From positions 19,005,073 through 19,069,072 of the forward strand of contig JAOANR010000015.1 in assembly GCA_030278955.1 (NCBI GenBank): a stretch of DNA of 64,000 nucleotides, written 5' to 3'. Made by a program: the position numbers and the translations under genes. Origin of the DNA: Hygrophila difformis (Eukaryota; Streptophyta; Magnoliopsida; Lamiales; Acanthaceae). Positions 46,306-58,052 of the stretch are shown in pieces. Positions within the stretch are counted from its first letter, which is position 1; each line of letters opens with the position of its first letter. The notes under the pieces are model-generated. The model ran no database searches and had not been told where the DNA came from. It saw only the letters and a program-made list of their open reading frames with translations.

Positions 46306-47549
46306 CTATTCTTCACCAAATCGTTCCCACACATGCTCAACCAAATCGGATCGAAGTTCGTTGTGAATTTTCCGATCACGTACTTTAGCAATTCGTGTAA
46401 GGTACCCATTGAACCCTCCAACAGGGCCTTGATGAACTTCTACATGATTACTCACGTCGCTTGGTTCATTATCGTGCCACTGAGTTGCCATTTCTCCTTC
46501 ATGCTCAATGATCATATTATGTAAAATAATACAAGCATACATTATATCTTTCATAAAATCTTTATACCAACTACGACTTGGACCTGAAATCATTGCCCAT
46601 CGAGCTTGCAATACCCGAATGCATGTTCGACATCCTTTCGCGCAGCTTCTTGCATTACCTTAAACTTCTTCCTTTTTGGATCCTGTGGACATCGAAAACT
46701 TTTGACAAAAGTTGCCCATTCGGGATAGATACCATCTGTTAAATAATATCCCTGGTTGTATTCTGTGCCATTCACTGTGAATGTTACTTCTGGTGCATTA
46801 CCCTTAAGAACATCGTTGAATAAAGGAGATTCATTAAGGACATTGATATCATTATTTGACCCTGCAACTCCAAAAAATGCGTGCCAGATCCACAAATCGG
46901 CAGATGCTACGGCTTCAAGCATAATTGTTGGAACACCATGATCACCCGAGTGTATTGGCCTTTCCATGCTACCGGACAATTCTTCCATTCCCAGTGCATA
47001 CAATCTAGACTACCAAGCATCCCAGGAAACCCATGTTTTCTTTCATGGATTTCCATCAATCGACGTTGGTCATCAGTCGTTGGTTTTCTCAAATAGTAAC
47101 TGCCAAAAACTTCTATAACACTTCGGCAAAATTCGCGTAGGCACTGAATGCCTGTTGTTTCGGCAATATGCAAGTACTCGTCATAGTGATCAGCTGGTCC
47201 ACCATATGCTAATTGTCTAATCGCATTTGTACATTTGTGTAGTGATGTTAACCCCAACCTCCCAGTTGCGTCGGGTCTTTGCTGAAAAAATGCATTATGT
47301 TCCTCTAATGCATGTACAATGCGAAGAAATACTTCTTTCCTCATGCGAAAACGTCGACGGAATTTGTTTGGACCCCATATCGGATTTTCATTGAAGTAAT
47401 CCCGCATGAGTTGCCGATGCGCCCCCTCTCGGTCACTTTGAACATAGGTCCTTGAGCGTCCATGCTTTCGTTGGATGGCTTCAAGGTAGCGCTGTTCAAG
47501 AGTGTCATCTTCTATGTATTCGCGAATGGACTCTTCAATTACAGCTCAT
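46306..47549 (-). pseudogene. Harbinger transposase, copy 2
   Basis: The DDE transposase without the CACTA insertion. Lesions: one extra T near 47540, a few codons after the ATG at 47549; one base lost near 46945 compared with copy 1 (in the GQYTRGDHG region); and the same missing base as copy 1 near 46615, in the ERAFG catalytic-Glu region. The catalytic segments (LDCMHWEW, GSNNDINVL, DVEHAFG) are all still readable in three frames. Confidence 0.9.
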
Positions 47550-48296
47550 ATGGAGGTGAAGACATTTTTTGGAAGATATACAAATAAGCAAAAAAAATAT
47601 GAAACAAGAAATATGGGTTGCAAATGAGGTGAATGAATGACGCATTATATAGACATTGTTGGAACACCAAGGAATGGGTACGTGCAAACATTCCATACTC
47701 AATTATTCAATCACAATAACTCATAATGCAACCCCCATTCCTATCCCATACGTGCAGACATTCCATACTCAATAATTATTCATAATAATTCATATTATTC
47801 CATACACAATAATTCATACTGCAACCCCCATACAACACCCATGCACTGTGGAGTAACCATTATATTATTATATTATTTAGTTTACAATACCCATACTCAA
47901 TTATAGCTCTGCATGCATACAACACCCATGCACAATAATTCATTCATGTTAGAATAGTTATAATATTATTATATTATTTTGCATACAATACACATACTTA
48001 ATTATAAAGTTGCATGCATACAACACCCATACTTTTTGACTTGTCACTACTTGTTTGTTTCATGTTATGAATAGCTATTGTATTATAGTATTATTTAGTC
48101 TATTTTTAGTTAAATTTTGCATGTTAATACTGTAGTTCTAAAAATATTAATATTTATCACATAATCTAAAAATAATTCAAATTTCATATATAGCTAGTAA
48201 CTTTAAAACTCCATACAACCAAATGAAATACTAAATTAACATACACAACAACTTGTGGAAAGTAAATAACATATTTAAAAAAAAAAAAACTTACTC

Positions 48297-49452
48297 CTAT
48301 TCGTCATCATCTATTTCTGACCATAATTTCTTAACTATTTTATCGTGGGCTTTCTTCTGAAACTCTGTCATATTTGAAGTATCCATCATCACCATTTCAT
48401 GCAATTTTACCAATTTATAATTTTCTATCTCTTGATTTTTTTTCTTCATAAGCTCTTGATACATTGAAATGTCATCTTTCATCCCCTTTCTTTTACCCTT
48501 TCTCTTTGCCGCTTTATGCCCCATGGGTCGTTGTGGAGATGGATCTGAGTTGTTGGAGGATGACGTATATTCTCCTTTTGCGGTATTCTTTGTTCTTTTA
48601 GAAGATTGAAATTCCCCACCCACTTCCATAAACTTGGGGCATGTCGAGAGAATTCTCCATACTCCAAGCCACTTAAAACCATTTGTATTATGGTGTTGTC
48701 TATACTCTGTTTGAGCCATCTCAATTATATCAGCATCACTCTTGCCACTACCCCAGACAAACGAAATCCTTTTATAACAATCAGAAAATTGGGTAGTATG
48801 TTTTTGTAATTTATAAAATTGAGCCTTTAATTGATTTTGTTTCCGTTCAGGAGTGTTGCTGGGCCGATTTGTGTTGTACGCTTCTGCAATTCGCTTCCAC
48901 ATTTGCTCGAGGCGTTGATCATTTCCCACAACCGAATCAATACTAATGTCCACCCAACATTGTGCAAGGAGTTCACACTCCTCATTAGAATACAAAGCTC
49001 GACGCTTTGGGGAAATATGTTCATCTCCACTCGGTGGATTGGGTGAGAGATTTATGTTCTCGAACCCTTGACAAGAAGCCTTACCGGATGTAGGGGTACC
49101 TTGATCCATGCTCTCACCATCAATGCTAGTTCTTCGTGCCGAATCAGAGGTATTGCACCCTTGTGATGGAAATATTGGGGGAGGGAAAGGATAATACGGC
49201 ATGGACGGATATTGTGAGTAGCTATATGTTGGAACCTCGAGGCGGATAGCCTTGTGGTGAATATCCAAATGAGGCCATAGAAGAACCCATAGGATTGTTT
49301 ACAAAATTGGAAGTATTAGGCATATTTGGCCACATAGCATTTGGACAAACAGGACGGACATCGGAATTTTCAGATGGTAAACTTGAATTGGAAAAATTTT
49401 GGGGGGATGGACTTGATTTGTTGGGATCAAACCAATTGGAATAGGGATTCAT
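48297..49452 (-). pseudogene. Harbinger Myb/SANT-like ORF1, copy 2
   Basis: Homologue of 32052-33209. The ATG at 49452 opens MNPYSNWFDPNKS. The frame breaks near 49225-49240, where two single-base losses relative to copy 1 shift the reading. From there to 48297 the SANT-like region (SNEECELLAQCWVDIS) and Lys-rich C-terminus are intact in another frame, ending IDDDE. Confidence 0.88.
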
Positions 49453-50140
49453 TGTTGAAAAATGAATATGGATGAATTGTGAAATTTGTGATGGAGGATA
49501 TGATGATAAAACATATGAATGATGTACAAGGTATATATAGAAGAATGGGTGCATGCATTTTTGAAATTGGACAAAAATGATAATTAAAATTTTAACTTTA
49601 AAAAAGAAAAAACTGTAAATAAGTAGAATTGAACAATTATACAATTAATATTTAATATAAAAAGAATAAAAACAAAAGAATACCTGCAAACTGAAATAAT
49701 TTTAATATGCGGACAAACCTTCACCGTTAAAAAATAAAAATTTAAAAAAAAAAACAAAACCTATATGAAGTATTTTAAATCTACCGATAGAATTTAAGAA
49801 ATATTGAAAATTTTTAAAAAAAAAGAAAACATTCTGCACAGCAAAAGGGTCACGTGACCCAACATAGCAAAAAGACAAAAATATCAATTAACACTATTTT
49901 CCATACAACCTACATAGCAAAAGAATTAGCCATAATTCAAGGAGAGCACGTGAACAACACAGCCTTACCATTTAATCGTATGTGCATACCACGCGAGCGT
50001 CACCTTGGATTACATACAACCTTATTTACCCGGTAGTGACAGAGCAAACTTACTTTTACTTGCTATTCCATTTTTTTGTTCTGCAGTGGTAATCGAGAGG
50101 TAGTGAATTATCTACTACCATGCCGTTGTAGATGCCCTAA

Positions 50141-50790
50141 GAAGTTTGTTTTTGTCTGTCTGCTTCATTGAAATTGGCGAGCTTGCGGATTATTTTGCTT
50201 TGTTCTTATTTATGATGTGCAGGACGGCGGGGCACAGAGCAGTTGCTTGGGTCGAGGCAACAGAGAGAACTGGTGAATGAATGGGTCTTGGAATGTTTAG
50301 GGCCTGTTTGGATTGACTTTTAAAAAAACAGAAGCCAAAAGCAGAAGCAGAAGTGAAAGCCAAAAGCAGAAGCAGGTAATTTTTGTGTGTTTGGATATGT
50401 AAAAGTGAAAAGTGCTTTTGAAATGTGTAAATTACCAAAAATGATATGCTATTTATATATAATAGTATATATTTATAGTGTAATTAAAATAAATTAATAG
50501 GGGCATTTATGACTCTGCACACATTACTAGGTGTTTTTGGCTTCTGCTTTTCGGAGAAGCACCCCCTGGGCTGCTTCTCCCAGAAGCACTCCCTGGGCTG
50601 CTTCTCCCAGAAGCACTTTGGAGCTTTTCGAGGTGCTTTTGCTTTTTCTAAAAAGCCAAAACAAACACTCTTTTTTCTTCAAAAGTGCTTTTGGCAGAAG
50701 TAAAAGCCAAAAGCACTTGAAAAAAAGCCATTCCAAACAGGCTCTTACTAAGAAGCTTGATTGATTCCATTAACGAAGGTTGGAAATAAA
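50141..50790 (+). pseudogene. Host last exon split by a Tourist-like MITE (piece 4)
   Basis: After a GATGTGCAG acceptor at about 50221, one frame reads RRGTEQLLGSRQQRELVNEW then VLECL up to the MITE at 50300. Ignoring the MITE and one TTA copy, it continues LRSLIDSINEGWK and stops at TAA near 50790. The continuous frame supports an original coding exon, probably the last of the gene whose earlier pieces lie at 7.4-8.0 and 20.6-21.6 kb. Protein not identified. Confidence 0.5.
50300..50744. mobile_element. Tourist-like MITE 1
   Basis: 445 bp with TTA on both sides (50297-50299, 50745-50747). Termini are GGGCCTGTTTGGATT and the reverse complement of GAGCCTGTTTGGAAT. The interior is rich in AGAAGC/GCTTCT words and contains a perfect 27-nt tandem duplication (50564-50590, 50591-50617). 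Confidence 0.88.
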
Positions 50791-50856
50791 TTAGACATTA
50801 TTATTAACCATATTTAGAATATCTAATTAATACATCCAAAATTGGGACAATTTTAC

Positions 50857-50950
50857 CTGAATCAAGCAACCAGCACACGCTTGGTTAACTTTCACACATT
50901 CAGTTTCCGCTAAATCTGCACCGAAGCCCATCCCCTTGATCACCCATCTA
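50857..50950 (-). other. Possible minus-strand exon
   Basis: Between a TTGATATAG acceptor and a GTAAAATTG donor the minus strand reads WVIKGMGFGADLAETECVKV then NQACAGCLIQ in one frame. It may be chance or a piece of a separate gene. It lies between the two Tourist-like MITEs. Confidence 0.25.
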
Positions 50951-51023
50951 TATCAAATACACTCGGCAGTATTGCCCAATCCAATTTTCAAATATAACTG
51001 CATAACGTACCATAATGTACTAA

Positions 51024-51483
51024 GAGCCTGTTTGGATTGGCTTTTTTCCAAGTGCTTTTGGCTTTTGATTCTGCCAAAAGCACTTTTGAAGGAAAAAGAG
51101 TGTTTGTTTTGGCTTTTTAGAAAAAGCAAAAGCACCTCGAAAAGCTGCAAAAGTGCTTCTGGGAGAAGCAGCCCAGTGGTGCTTCTCCGAAAAGCAGAAG
51201 CCAAAAGCACCTAGTAATGTGTGCAGAGTCATAAATGCCCCTATTAATTTATTTAAATTACACTATAAATATATACTATCATATATAAATAGCATATTCT
51301 TTTTGGTAATTTACACATTTCAAAAGCACTTTTCACTTTTATACATCCAAACACACTATTGAAAAAAAGCTGCTTTTTAAACATTCCATCCAAACACAAA
51401 AGTTAGCTGCTTCTGCTTTTGGCTTTCACTTCTGCTTCTGCTTTTGGCTTCTGCTTTTTTTAAAAGCCAATCCAAACGGGCCC
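51024..51483. mobile_element. Tourist-like MITE 2
   Basis: 460 bp with TAA on both sides (51021-51023, 51484-51486). Termini are GAGCCTGTTTGGATTGGC and GCCAATCCAAACGGGCCC. It is a relative of MITE 1 in the opposite orientation and lacks the 27-nt internal duplication. Confidence 0.88.
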
Positions 51484-51729
51484 TAACAATTCAAAAATAG
51501 AAAACATTTGCTTTCATATGTGTATATGTTGAAATAAAATTGAGATAAATAAACATCACAATGATCATGATGGGATCTCATCAATTCACACTATTTTATC
51601 TTCACAAATACTTCATAGTTGGGTCATTTAATTACATACCATAATGATTTCTGTTAAATATATTTGTTGTATATATATGTTATATAGTTTTATTTATTGG
51701 TCCAACTTTATAGTCCGGCCCACAATTGT
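51484..51729. other. AT-rich spacer
   Basis: No gene, terminal repeat or exon signal seen between the second Tourist-like MITE and the TRIM-like remnant. Confidence 0.4.
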
Positions 51730-51875
51730 TCCTCCCCTCAAATGATAATCAACTTGTTCCGCTGAGTCTGTTGACTCGATCCCCGAACCTTGGGCTTTGA
51801 TACCACCTCTTATATTTAGGGATATGTTTCCCTATTCTTCCGATGTGGGACTTGGGTTTGCTACCCAACATTTTC
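51730..51875 (-). mobile_element. Probable TRIM retrotransposon remnant
   Basis: On the minus strand an LTR-like piece begins TGTTGGGTAGCAAACCC and contains GTCCCACATCGG. It is followed by TGGTATCAAAGCCC (primer-site-like), about 60 bp of internal sequence and a purine tract TGAGGGGAGGAAC. This arrangement matches short non-coding TRIM-type elements, but the second LTR is not intact. Confidence 0.45.
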
Positions 51876-52999
51876 TAAGAAACTTTATGAATCCAGTAAA
51901 TTCGCGCAATACTCGGCCATGTGGGCAACAGGCCATGGTCGATTGGTGCTGGTGATAACTCGCGAAGAACCAAGGGTGAGTTGCTGTGCCTTGCCACTGC
52001 ATCTGCTAGTGTCGCACTTGTTAACGCAATTATTCACCTTTTTTCCATCTTCTGGTTTAATAACTGCAATTATTAAAGGTCATTCTTACAAATTATATAT
52101 GCATATGTCATGATTTCATCAAATTTATATACAATCGAATGAAGACGGAAAATAACAGGATGGGGATTCTTGCGTGCACCCTTAAACATTTTAAATGTTG
52201 ATTTCTCACCATTATTTTTCACATATTGTATGCACTCATTGAGCGTGCATCCCATTTTACAATAATATTTCTACATTGATACTTCAGTCCCTTTCACAGT
52301 GCATTTGTCAACGCATTTGGGCTCACAAACCATATGCATGTTCAAGTTTTTGAGGGAATCCTGCGCACATGGATTATAACAGTCCATGAATATTCCTGAT
52401 AATAATTGTCCTGCAAACGATAAAATTAACACCAAAATTGCACCCATTGCGTGCCTATTTTTTTCTGTTTACATTTTGCACCTTTATTCGATTTTTCAAC
52501 CTTTTTGTTTGTAAGGATATGGACGAGGTAGTTTGGATCCCAGTCCTTTTATACCTGATATAGGCTTGGTTTGGTAAATAAATAGACTTTGGCTGCGTTT
52601 GGGAACAAACGCTAGCGATTAGCGTTTAGCTTTTAAAATACATACTAAAAATAGCCTAAAAACCTATATATGGTAAACACTAATTACAGTAACTGTCAAA
52701 TTTTAATCTCTATTCTCTAAACTCTGAAGGCTCCTCTCCCCCAACATTTAGCTTTCCAAACTCCAGACTCTAAACTCTAATTTAAAATTACATTACCAAA
52801 CGCCATTATTCAAATTTAAAACTATTTTTTAGCATTAATTTCAAACTCCAGACTCTAAACTCCAAACTTCATACGCTAAACTCTAATTATTTCCCAAACA
52901 GACCTTTTAGAGTTTAGAGTTTAGTTTCAAAGAAGGCTGAATTATTTCCCAAACAGACCGTTTGAAGAAAATCAGCGATTCCCAAACAGACCGCATTGG
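51876..52999. other. Non-coding DNA with MITE-like pieces
   Basis: No convincing gene. Around 52590-52910 lie facing GCGTTTGGGAA and TTCCCAAACAGACC words, with ACTCTAAACTC-type repeats between them, which looks like a decayed MITE with unclear ends. Additional TTCCCAAACAGACC copies follow at about 52945 and 52980. Confidence 0.35.
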
Positions 53000-53000
53000 C

Positions 53001-53248
53001 CATGTCGCTGAATTGTGAGAAGGCTCGTCGTTGATATGCATTTTAAAATAGAATTGAACTTCAAACGGCTCTAACTTCAAAAGTCGCTGAGATGAACCCA
53101 ATAATGTCGCTGAATTGCATTTATCATGTCGCTGAATTGTGAGAAGACTCGTTGCTGAGATGCATTTTAAAATAGCAATGAACTTCGAACGGCTCTAACT
53201 TCAAATGTCGCTGAGATGAACACAATAATGTCTCTGAATTACATATGC
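53001..53248. repeat. 124-bp tandem duplication
   Basis: Two copies starting CATGTCGCTGAATTGTGAGA at 53001 and 53125, about 90% alike, followed by degenerate CGCTGAATTG words to about 53310. Each unit holds several TCGCTGA words, so the unit itself has internal repetition. Confidence 0.85.
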
Positions 53249-53310
53249 CGCACCGCTGAATTGAATTGGCTCTGTCATTGAGTTGTGTATGTCATATCGC
53301 TGGATTATAT

Positions 53311-54502
53311 ATCCTATGTAAAATTACGGAACTAACCCTACAAATGATCACAACCGTTGGATGATGAAAATGATCAACGTTTGCGGACAACATCCGCGCG
53401 TCCGCACATCCTTTTGTCCGCACCCTAACCTTGCCCAGATACAACTCCATCCGTAATTTTTTTTTAAAAAAAAACTGTTTTTCTAATTTATTTTTATGGG
53501 TAATTCACCTACTAGCTATACTTTTTTTTTTCATGGAAAAAAAGGAATATTATTGAAAAATTGTAAAGGCTAAGAGAGAGTGAGTAACAAGATTGCCTAA
53601 GAAACATTTAATGGAATTTGAGGTGGCATTCTTTGGTACAATCGGAAAATTTCATATGAAACCAATTAATTTGAAGGATTTTCGATTAGACCTTAAGAAT
53701 TTTTGGTGCAACAGGGTATGCACAAGTCACATTGGACCCAAGATTAATCATGGGCAATGAAGGATGCATCTCCCAAAACATTTTTTTTCATACACAAGGC
53801 TCGAACCCGAAACCTTGCTTAAGCGACTAGAACCCCAATTCACTCAAACCAACTGTTGTTGGTAGGCCTTAATAATTTCATAGTCTAATAACTCAAATAC
53901 TACATAATTAATAGATTTAAATGATTGGGTTTTGGGGATGAGTATTTGCCTAAATGACTGACCAAGTCTCTGCCTTCCAACTTTATGATTGAAAGTTCGA
54001 TTTTCCACCTGACCCCTATCCCTCTCATTTATCGTTTTGTAGAATTTATGTATCATTGACTTACACCACTCATTTCTCTGGTTTCATCTTTGCAAAAAAA
54101 TAAATAAATAAATAAATAAAAATCATAACTCATTTAATTAGTCTATTTTTTTAATAAAAATTATTCATATAGGGTCAATTTATACAATTTTTAAAATTTT
54201 TTATAGTTGCAAAATGCCCACAACTTAATTAAAAATTCATATATAACTCATTTAAATAAATTCCAATTTATTCATATGTAGCAAATAAAAATACATATGA
54301 ATTTATTAGATAGATTCAAGACAAATAAATAAAATATTTCATTTTTATAAAATCGTAAAAATTATTATGTAATAACTATTATTTAAATAGTTTTATAATA
54401 GATATATATATATTTTTTCAAATAGTTAGGATGAAAGTGAAACATTTAAAAACGCGATGGGTTTTAAAATAGTATTCTAAAAGGTAAAAAGTATATTATT
54501 TT
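53311..54502. repeat. Dispersed-repeat-like and AT-rich DNA
   Basis: The segment 53690-53860 (GGGTATGCACAAGTCACATT, then TACACAAGGCTCGAACCCG) is related to two stretches inside the foldback element at 56330-56450 and 56480-56600, so it is a dispersed repeat. The remainder is AT-rich with no coding signal. Confidence 0.5.
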
Positions 54503-56967
54503 GGGGAAATTATTTATTGGTACCATTTTGGAGGTTTTAATTTGTTAAGTAGTACCAAGTTAAAAAAATTTATTATTTAGTACCATTAGGTAAAAAAATC
54601 TATTTTTAGTATATTTATATAAATTTTACCATTTTTGTACCACTATCAATTATACTTACATTTTATTCACCAATTTTTTTATTTATATATTAATTTTTAA
54701 AATTTTAAGTTTTTTGTAATATTTTTAATTTTTTTCCTTTAATATTTTTTGACTTTTTTAATTTTTTCTTTTGAAATTCTTGTATCAATTATATTTTCAT
54801 CATCGGATTTGAGTTTTTTGTGTATGTAGAATTATGCTTTGAAAGAGACAATCCTTTAATGCCCAACAGATACTCGAAGGATTAATCTTAACCGAATATG
54901 GCCTAAGAATACTCGCGAATAAATTAAAACTAGTTTTTGGCCCGTGATGCCAAAAAATTATATTTTTTTGTCATCGAAAAATAATTATATTTTTCATCCT
55001 AACAGATTTTATAAATAAGATAAATAATTTTTTATTTAAACTAGATTTTATTTTGTATCAATTAAAAACTATATTTTTTGTTTTTATCCCAAAAGATTTT
55101 TTAAGTAAAATAAATAAAAGAATAAAATAAAATAGATTTTTTCATCCTAAAAAGATAAATAAAAAATTGATAATGGTGTATTTAACGAATAAATTTTTTT
55201 TTCAACAAAAAAAATTTAATATTCAAATACGTAAATACTTGAATGATATGAGAATTTTCAAAAAAGAAAGAAAAAAAATTAAAGTACTGTTATGCACTTA
55301 TTAAGAGTACTATTATGTAATTATATAGGGTACTATTATGCAAGTATTTAAAGTACTGTTATACACTTGTTAAGAGTACCATTATGTACTTAGTATAGTA
55401 CTGTTATTTAGTTATTTAAAGTACTATTATGTACTTATTAAGAGTATCATTATGTTCTTAGTAGAGAACAGTTATTTAATTATTTATAATACTGCTATGT
55501 ATTTATTAAGAGTACTATTGTGTGATTATGTAGAGTACTGTTATGAAGGTATTTAAAGTATTGTTATGCGCTTATTAAGAGTACCATTATGTGCTTAGTA
55601 GAGTACTATTATGAAAGTATTTAAATTACTGTTATGTACTTATTAAGAGTATTATTATGTGACTATGTAGAGTAATTTAATAAGTGCATAACAGTACTCT
55701 ACATAATCACATAATAGTACTATTAATAAGTACATAACAGTACTTTAAATAACTAAATAACAGTATTGTACTAAGCACATCATGGTACTCTTAATAAGTG
55801 CATAACAGTACTTTAAATACTTTGATAATAGTACTACTACTCTACATAATCACATAATAGTACTCTTAATAAGTTCATAACAGCACTTTAAAGTTTAAAC
55901 ACTTTCATTACAGTATTGTAAATAACTAAAAAATTACATAATTTTCATTACACTTTCATTATAGTACTTTAAAATTTTCCTTAATTTTTAATTTTTCTTT
56001 CTTTTTTGAAAATTCTCATATCATTCAAATACTTACCTTTTTAAATATTACATAATTTTTTAAATAAAAGTATTTAAAAATTAAATTTTATTCGCTAAAT
56101 AACACATTATTAATTCTTTTATTTATATTTTTTAGTATGTAAAAAATCTATTTTGTTTTATTCTTTTATTTATCTTACTTAAAAAATCTCTTGGGATGAA
56201 AACAAAAAATATAATTTTTAATTGATAGAAAGTAAAATCTAGTTTAAATAAAAAAATATTTATCTTAATAAATAAAATTTCTTAGGATGAAAAATATAAT
56301 TTTTTTCGGTGACAAAAAATATAATTTTTTTAGCATACACCGGGTATTCCCAGGCCACATTGGGCTAAGATTAATCCCTCGAATATCTGGTAGGCATTGA
56401 ATAGTTTCCTCTTCCAAAGCATAATTCTACATACACAAATACTCGAATCCGATGACGAAAAATATATTTTTTTTTCTGTGTACCGGGTATCCCAGACCAT
56501 ATTGGATCCAAAACTAATCATTCGAGAATCTATCTGGTGGGCATTGAAGGTTTACCTCTCCCAAAGCAGAATTCTGCATACACAAAGGCTCAAACTCGAT
56601 GATGAAAATATAATTGATACAAGAGGTTCAAAAGAAAAAAAAAGATTAAAGGAAAAAAATTAAAATGTTAAGAAAAACTTAAAGATTTTAAAAAGTTCAA
56701 GATATAAATAAAATGTTAAGCAAAAATATTATTTTCTGGCTTCGACTTTTCCAAAAAAAAATTAAAAGTTCAAGATATAAATATAAATTTTTTTCCGTGA
56801 ATAAGATATAAGTATAATTGATCCAATGGTAAAAAATGGTAAAATTCATATAAATTTACTAAAAATTGAATTTTTTTAACCTAATGGTACTAGATACTAA
56901 AATTTTTTAACTTGGCACTACTTAACAAATTACAACATTCAAAATGGTACTAATAAATAATTTCCCC
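54503..56967. mobile_element. Mutator-type foldback element
   Basis: 2,465 bp, termini GGGGAAATTATTTATT and the inverse AATAAATAATTTCCCC, flanked by the perfect 9-bp duplication TATTATTTT (54494-54502, 56968-56976). Inverted similarity continues inward for much of each arm. The left arm has degenerate units of the AGTACTATTATGTACTTATT kind from about 55280, and the right arm carries their complements from about 55680, so the turn of the foldback is near 55,680. The right arm also holds two copies of a dispersed-repeat piece. No transposase is encoded. The 9-bp duplication points to Mutator-like transposition. Confidence 0.87.
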
Positions 56968-57038
56968 TATTATTTTTTACCATAAAAAGGTTAAAGGTCT
57001 ATTTTTAATATACTCAAAATTTCTTTGCTATAATTTTT

Positions 57039-57215
57039 TTTTTGGTAAATAGTGACACTCATGTGTCGGTAAAGGTGTCTGGGAGCCCAAACCACACAAA
57101 TTACAAATGGGGATAAAGGGGGGGGGGATAGATGGTCGGGTGGAATCGAACACCCAACCTATAAGTTGGGAGTCGGGGGACTTGGCTACTAGACGACCAA
57201 GCCCAATCCCTTCTT
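57039..57215 (-). mobile_element. tRNA-headed SINE
   Basis: Read on the minus strand, the head from about 57212 contains GGCTTGGTCGTCTAGTAGCC (A-box-like) and GGTGTTCGATTCCACCC (B-box-like), the spacing of a tRNA-derived RNA polymerase III promoter. The body runs to TGTCACTATTTACC, then a run of about ten A (plus-strand T at 57039-57048). I could not define a convincing target duplication. Confidence 0.6.
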
Positions 57216-57220
57216 TAGTA

Positions 57221-57691
57221 CTCCCTCCATCCCGCGAAGTTTGACATCTTTCTTTTGGGCATGGTAATTTAGGTGGTGGGGTTTAGTAGTTAAAGTGTTG
57301 TGAGTGTTTATATTTAAGATTCTAATAAATTTTGACACTGTTTATTATTTACTTTGATTTAATGTTATCGTAATGATATAATTAGAGAAAAATATTCAAG
57401 TGTGGTCTTGTTAGAATCGTCTAATCGTGTAGTTTTAGAATATATATTTTATACAATTTTTATCTATACAAATTTTGAAATATTAAGAATTAAAGAAATA
57501 CAAGGGACTTTATGAAATTGTATTGGAATTTGTACAGAATAATAAAAGTGATTACTTTTGATGGGATTTGATAATAATTAAAATTTTAATTAAACTTATA
57601 TTAATTTAATTTATCTAAAAATGGAAAGGTGTCAAACTTCGTAGGATACCCAAAAAAGGAATAGGTATCAAACTTCGTGGGACGGAGAGAG
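57221..57691. mobile_element. Stowaway MITE
   Basis: 471 bp, termini CTCCCTCCATCCCGCGAAG and CTTCGTGGGACGGAGAGAG, with TA at 57219-57220 and 57692-57693. Non-coding and AT-rich inside. Confidence 0.88.
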
Positions 57692-57904
57692 TATATGTTA
57701 GTATTATGATGCATTGTATTATTTTGATGTATAAAAAATCAACCCCTGTTCACAAGCTAAGGCTGATTATTGTACAATTATTGTTAGAAATAATAATGTA
57801 GAATTTAAAATTTGAATTTGAATTAGATATGCATCTAAGTTGTTGCACTCTTTTGATTGTTGGTTGAGATTTATTTGTTAGAAAGATTTGTTTTATGCAC
57901 CTAT

Positions 57905-57951
57905 TGTGATACCCGAGAAATCACTCGAAAGAATCATATTCTACCGAGGTG

Positions 57952-58013
<62 letters not shown>

Positions 58014-58014
58014 G

Positions 58015-58052
<38 letters not shown>

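Larger units (their letters stand above)
45815..50137 (-). mobile_element. PIF/Harbinger element, copy 2, abutting copy 1
   Basis: 4,323 bp, termini GGGCATCCACAG and TGTAGATGCCC, with TAA at 45812-45814 (shared with copy 1) and 50138-50140. It is uninterrupted and nearly identical to copy 1 along its length, so it shows the empty sites for the CACTA (near 47007) and gypsy (near 50020) insertions. Both genes are broken by small indels. Non-coding spacers are 45815-46305, 47550-48296 and 49453-50137. Confidence 0.95.

Noticed and set aside
57039..57215. A functional tRNA gene
   Set aside because: A- and B-box-like words are present, but the cloverleaf is not convincing and a body with an A-rich tail follows, so a SINE fits better.
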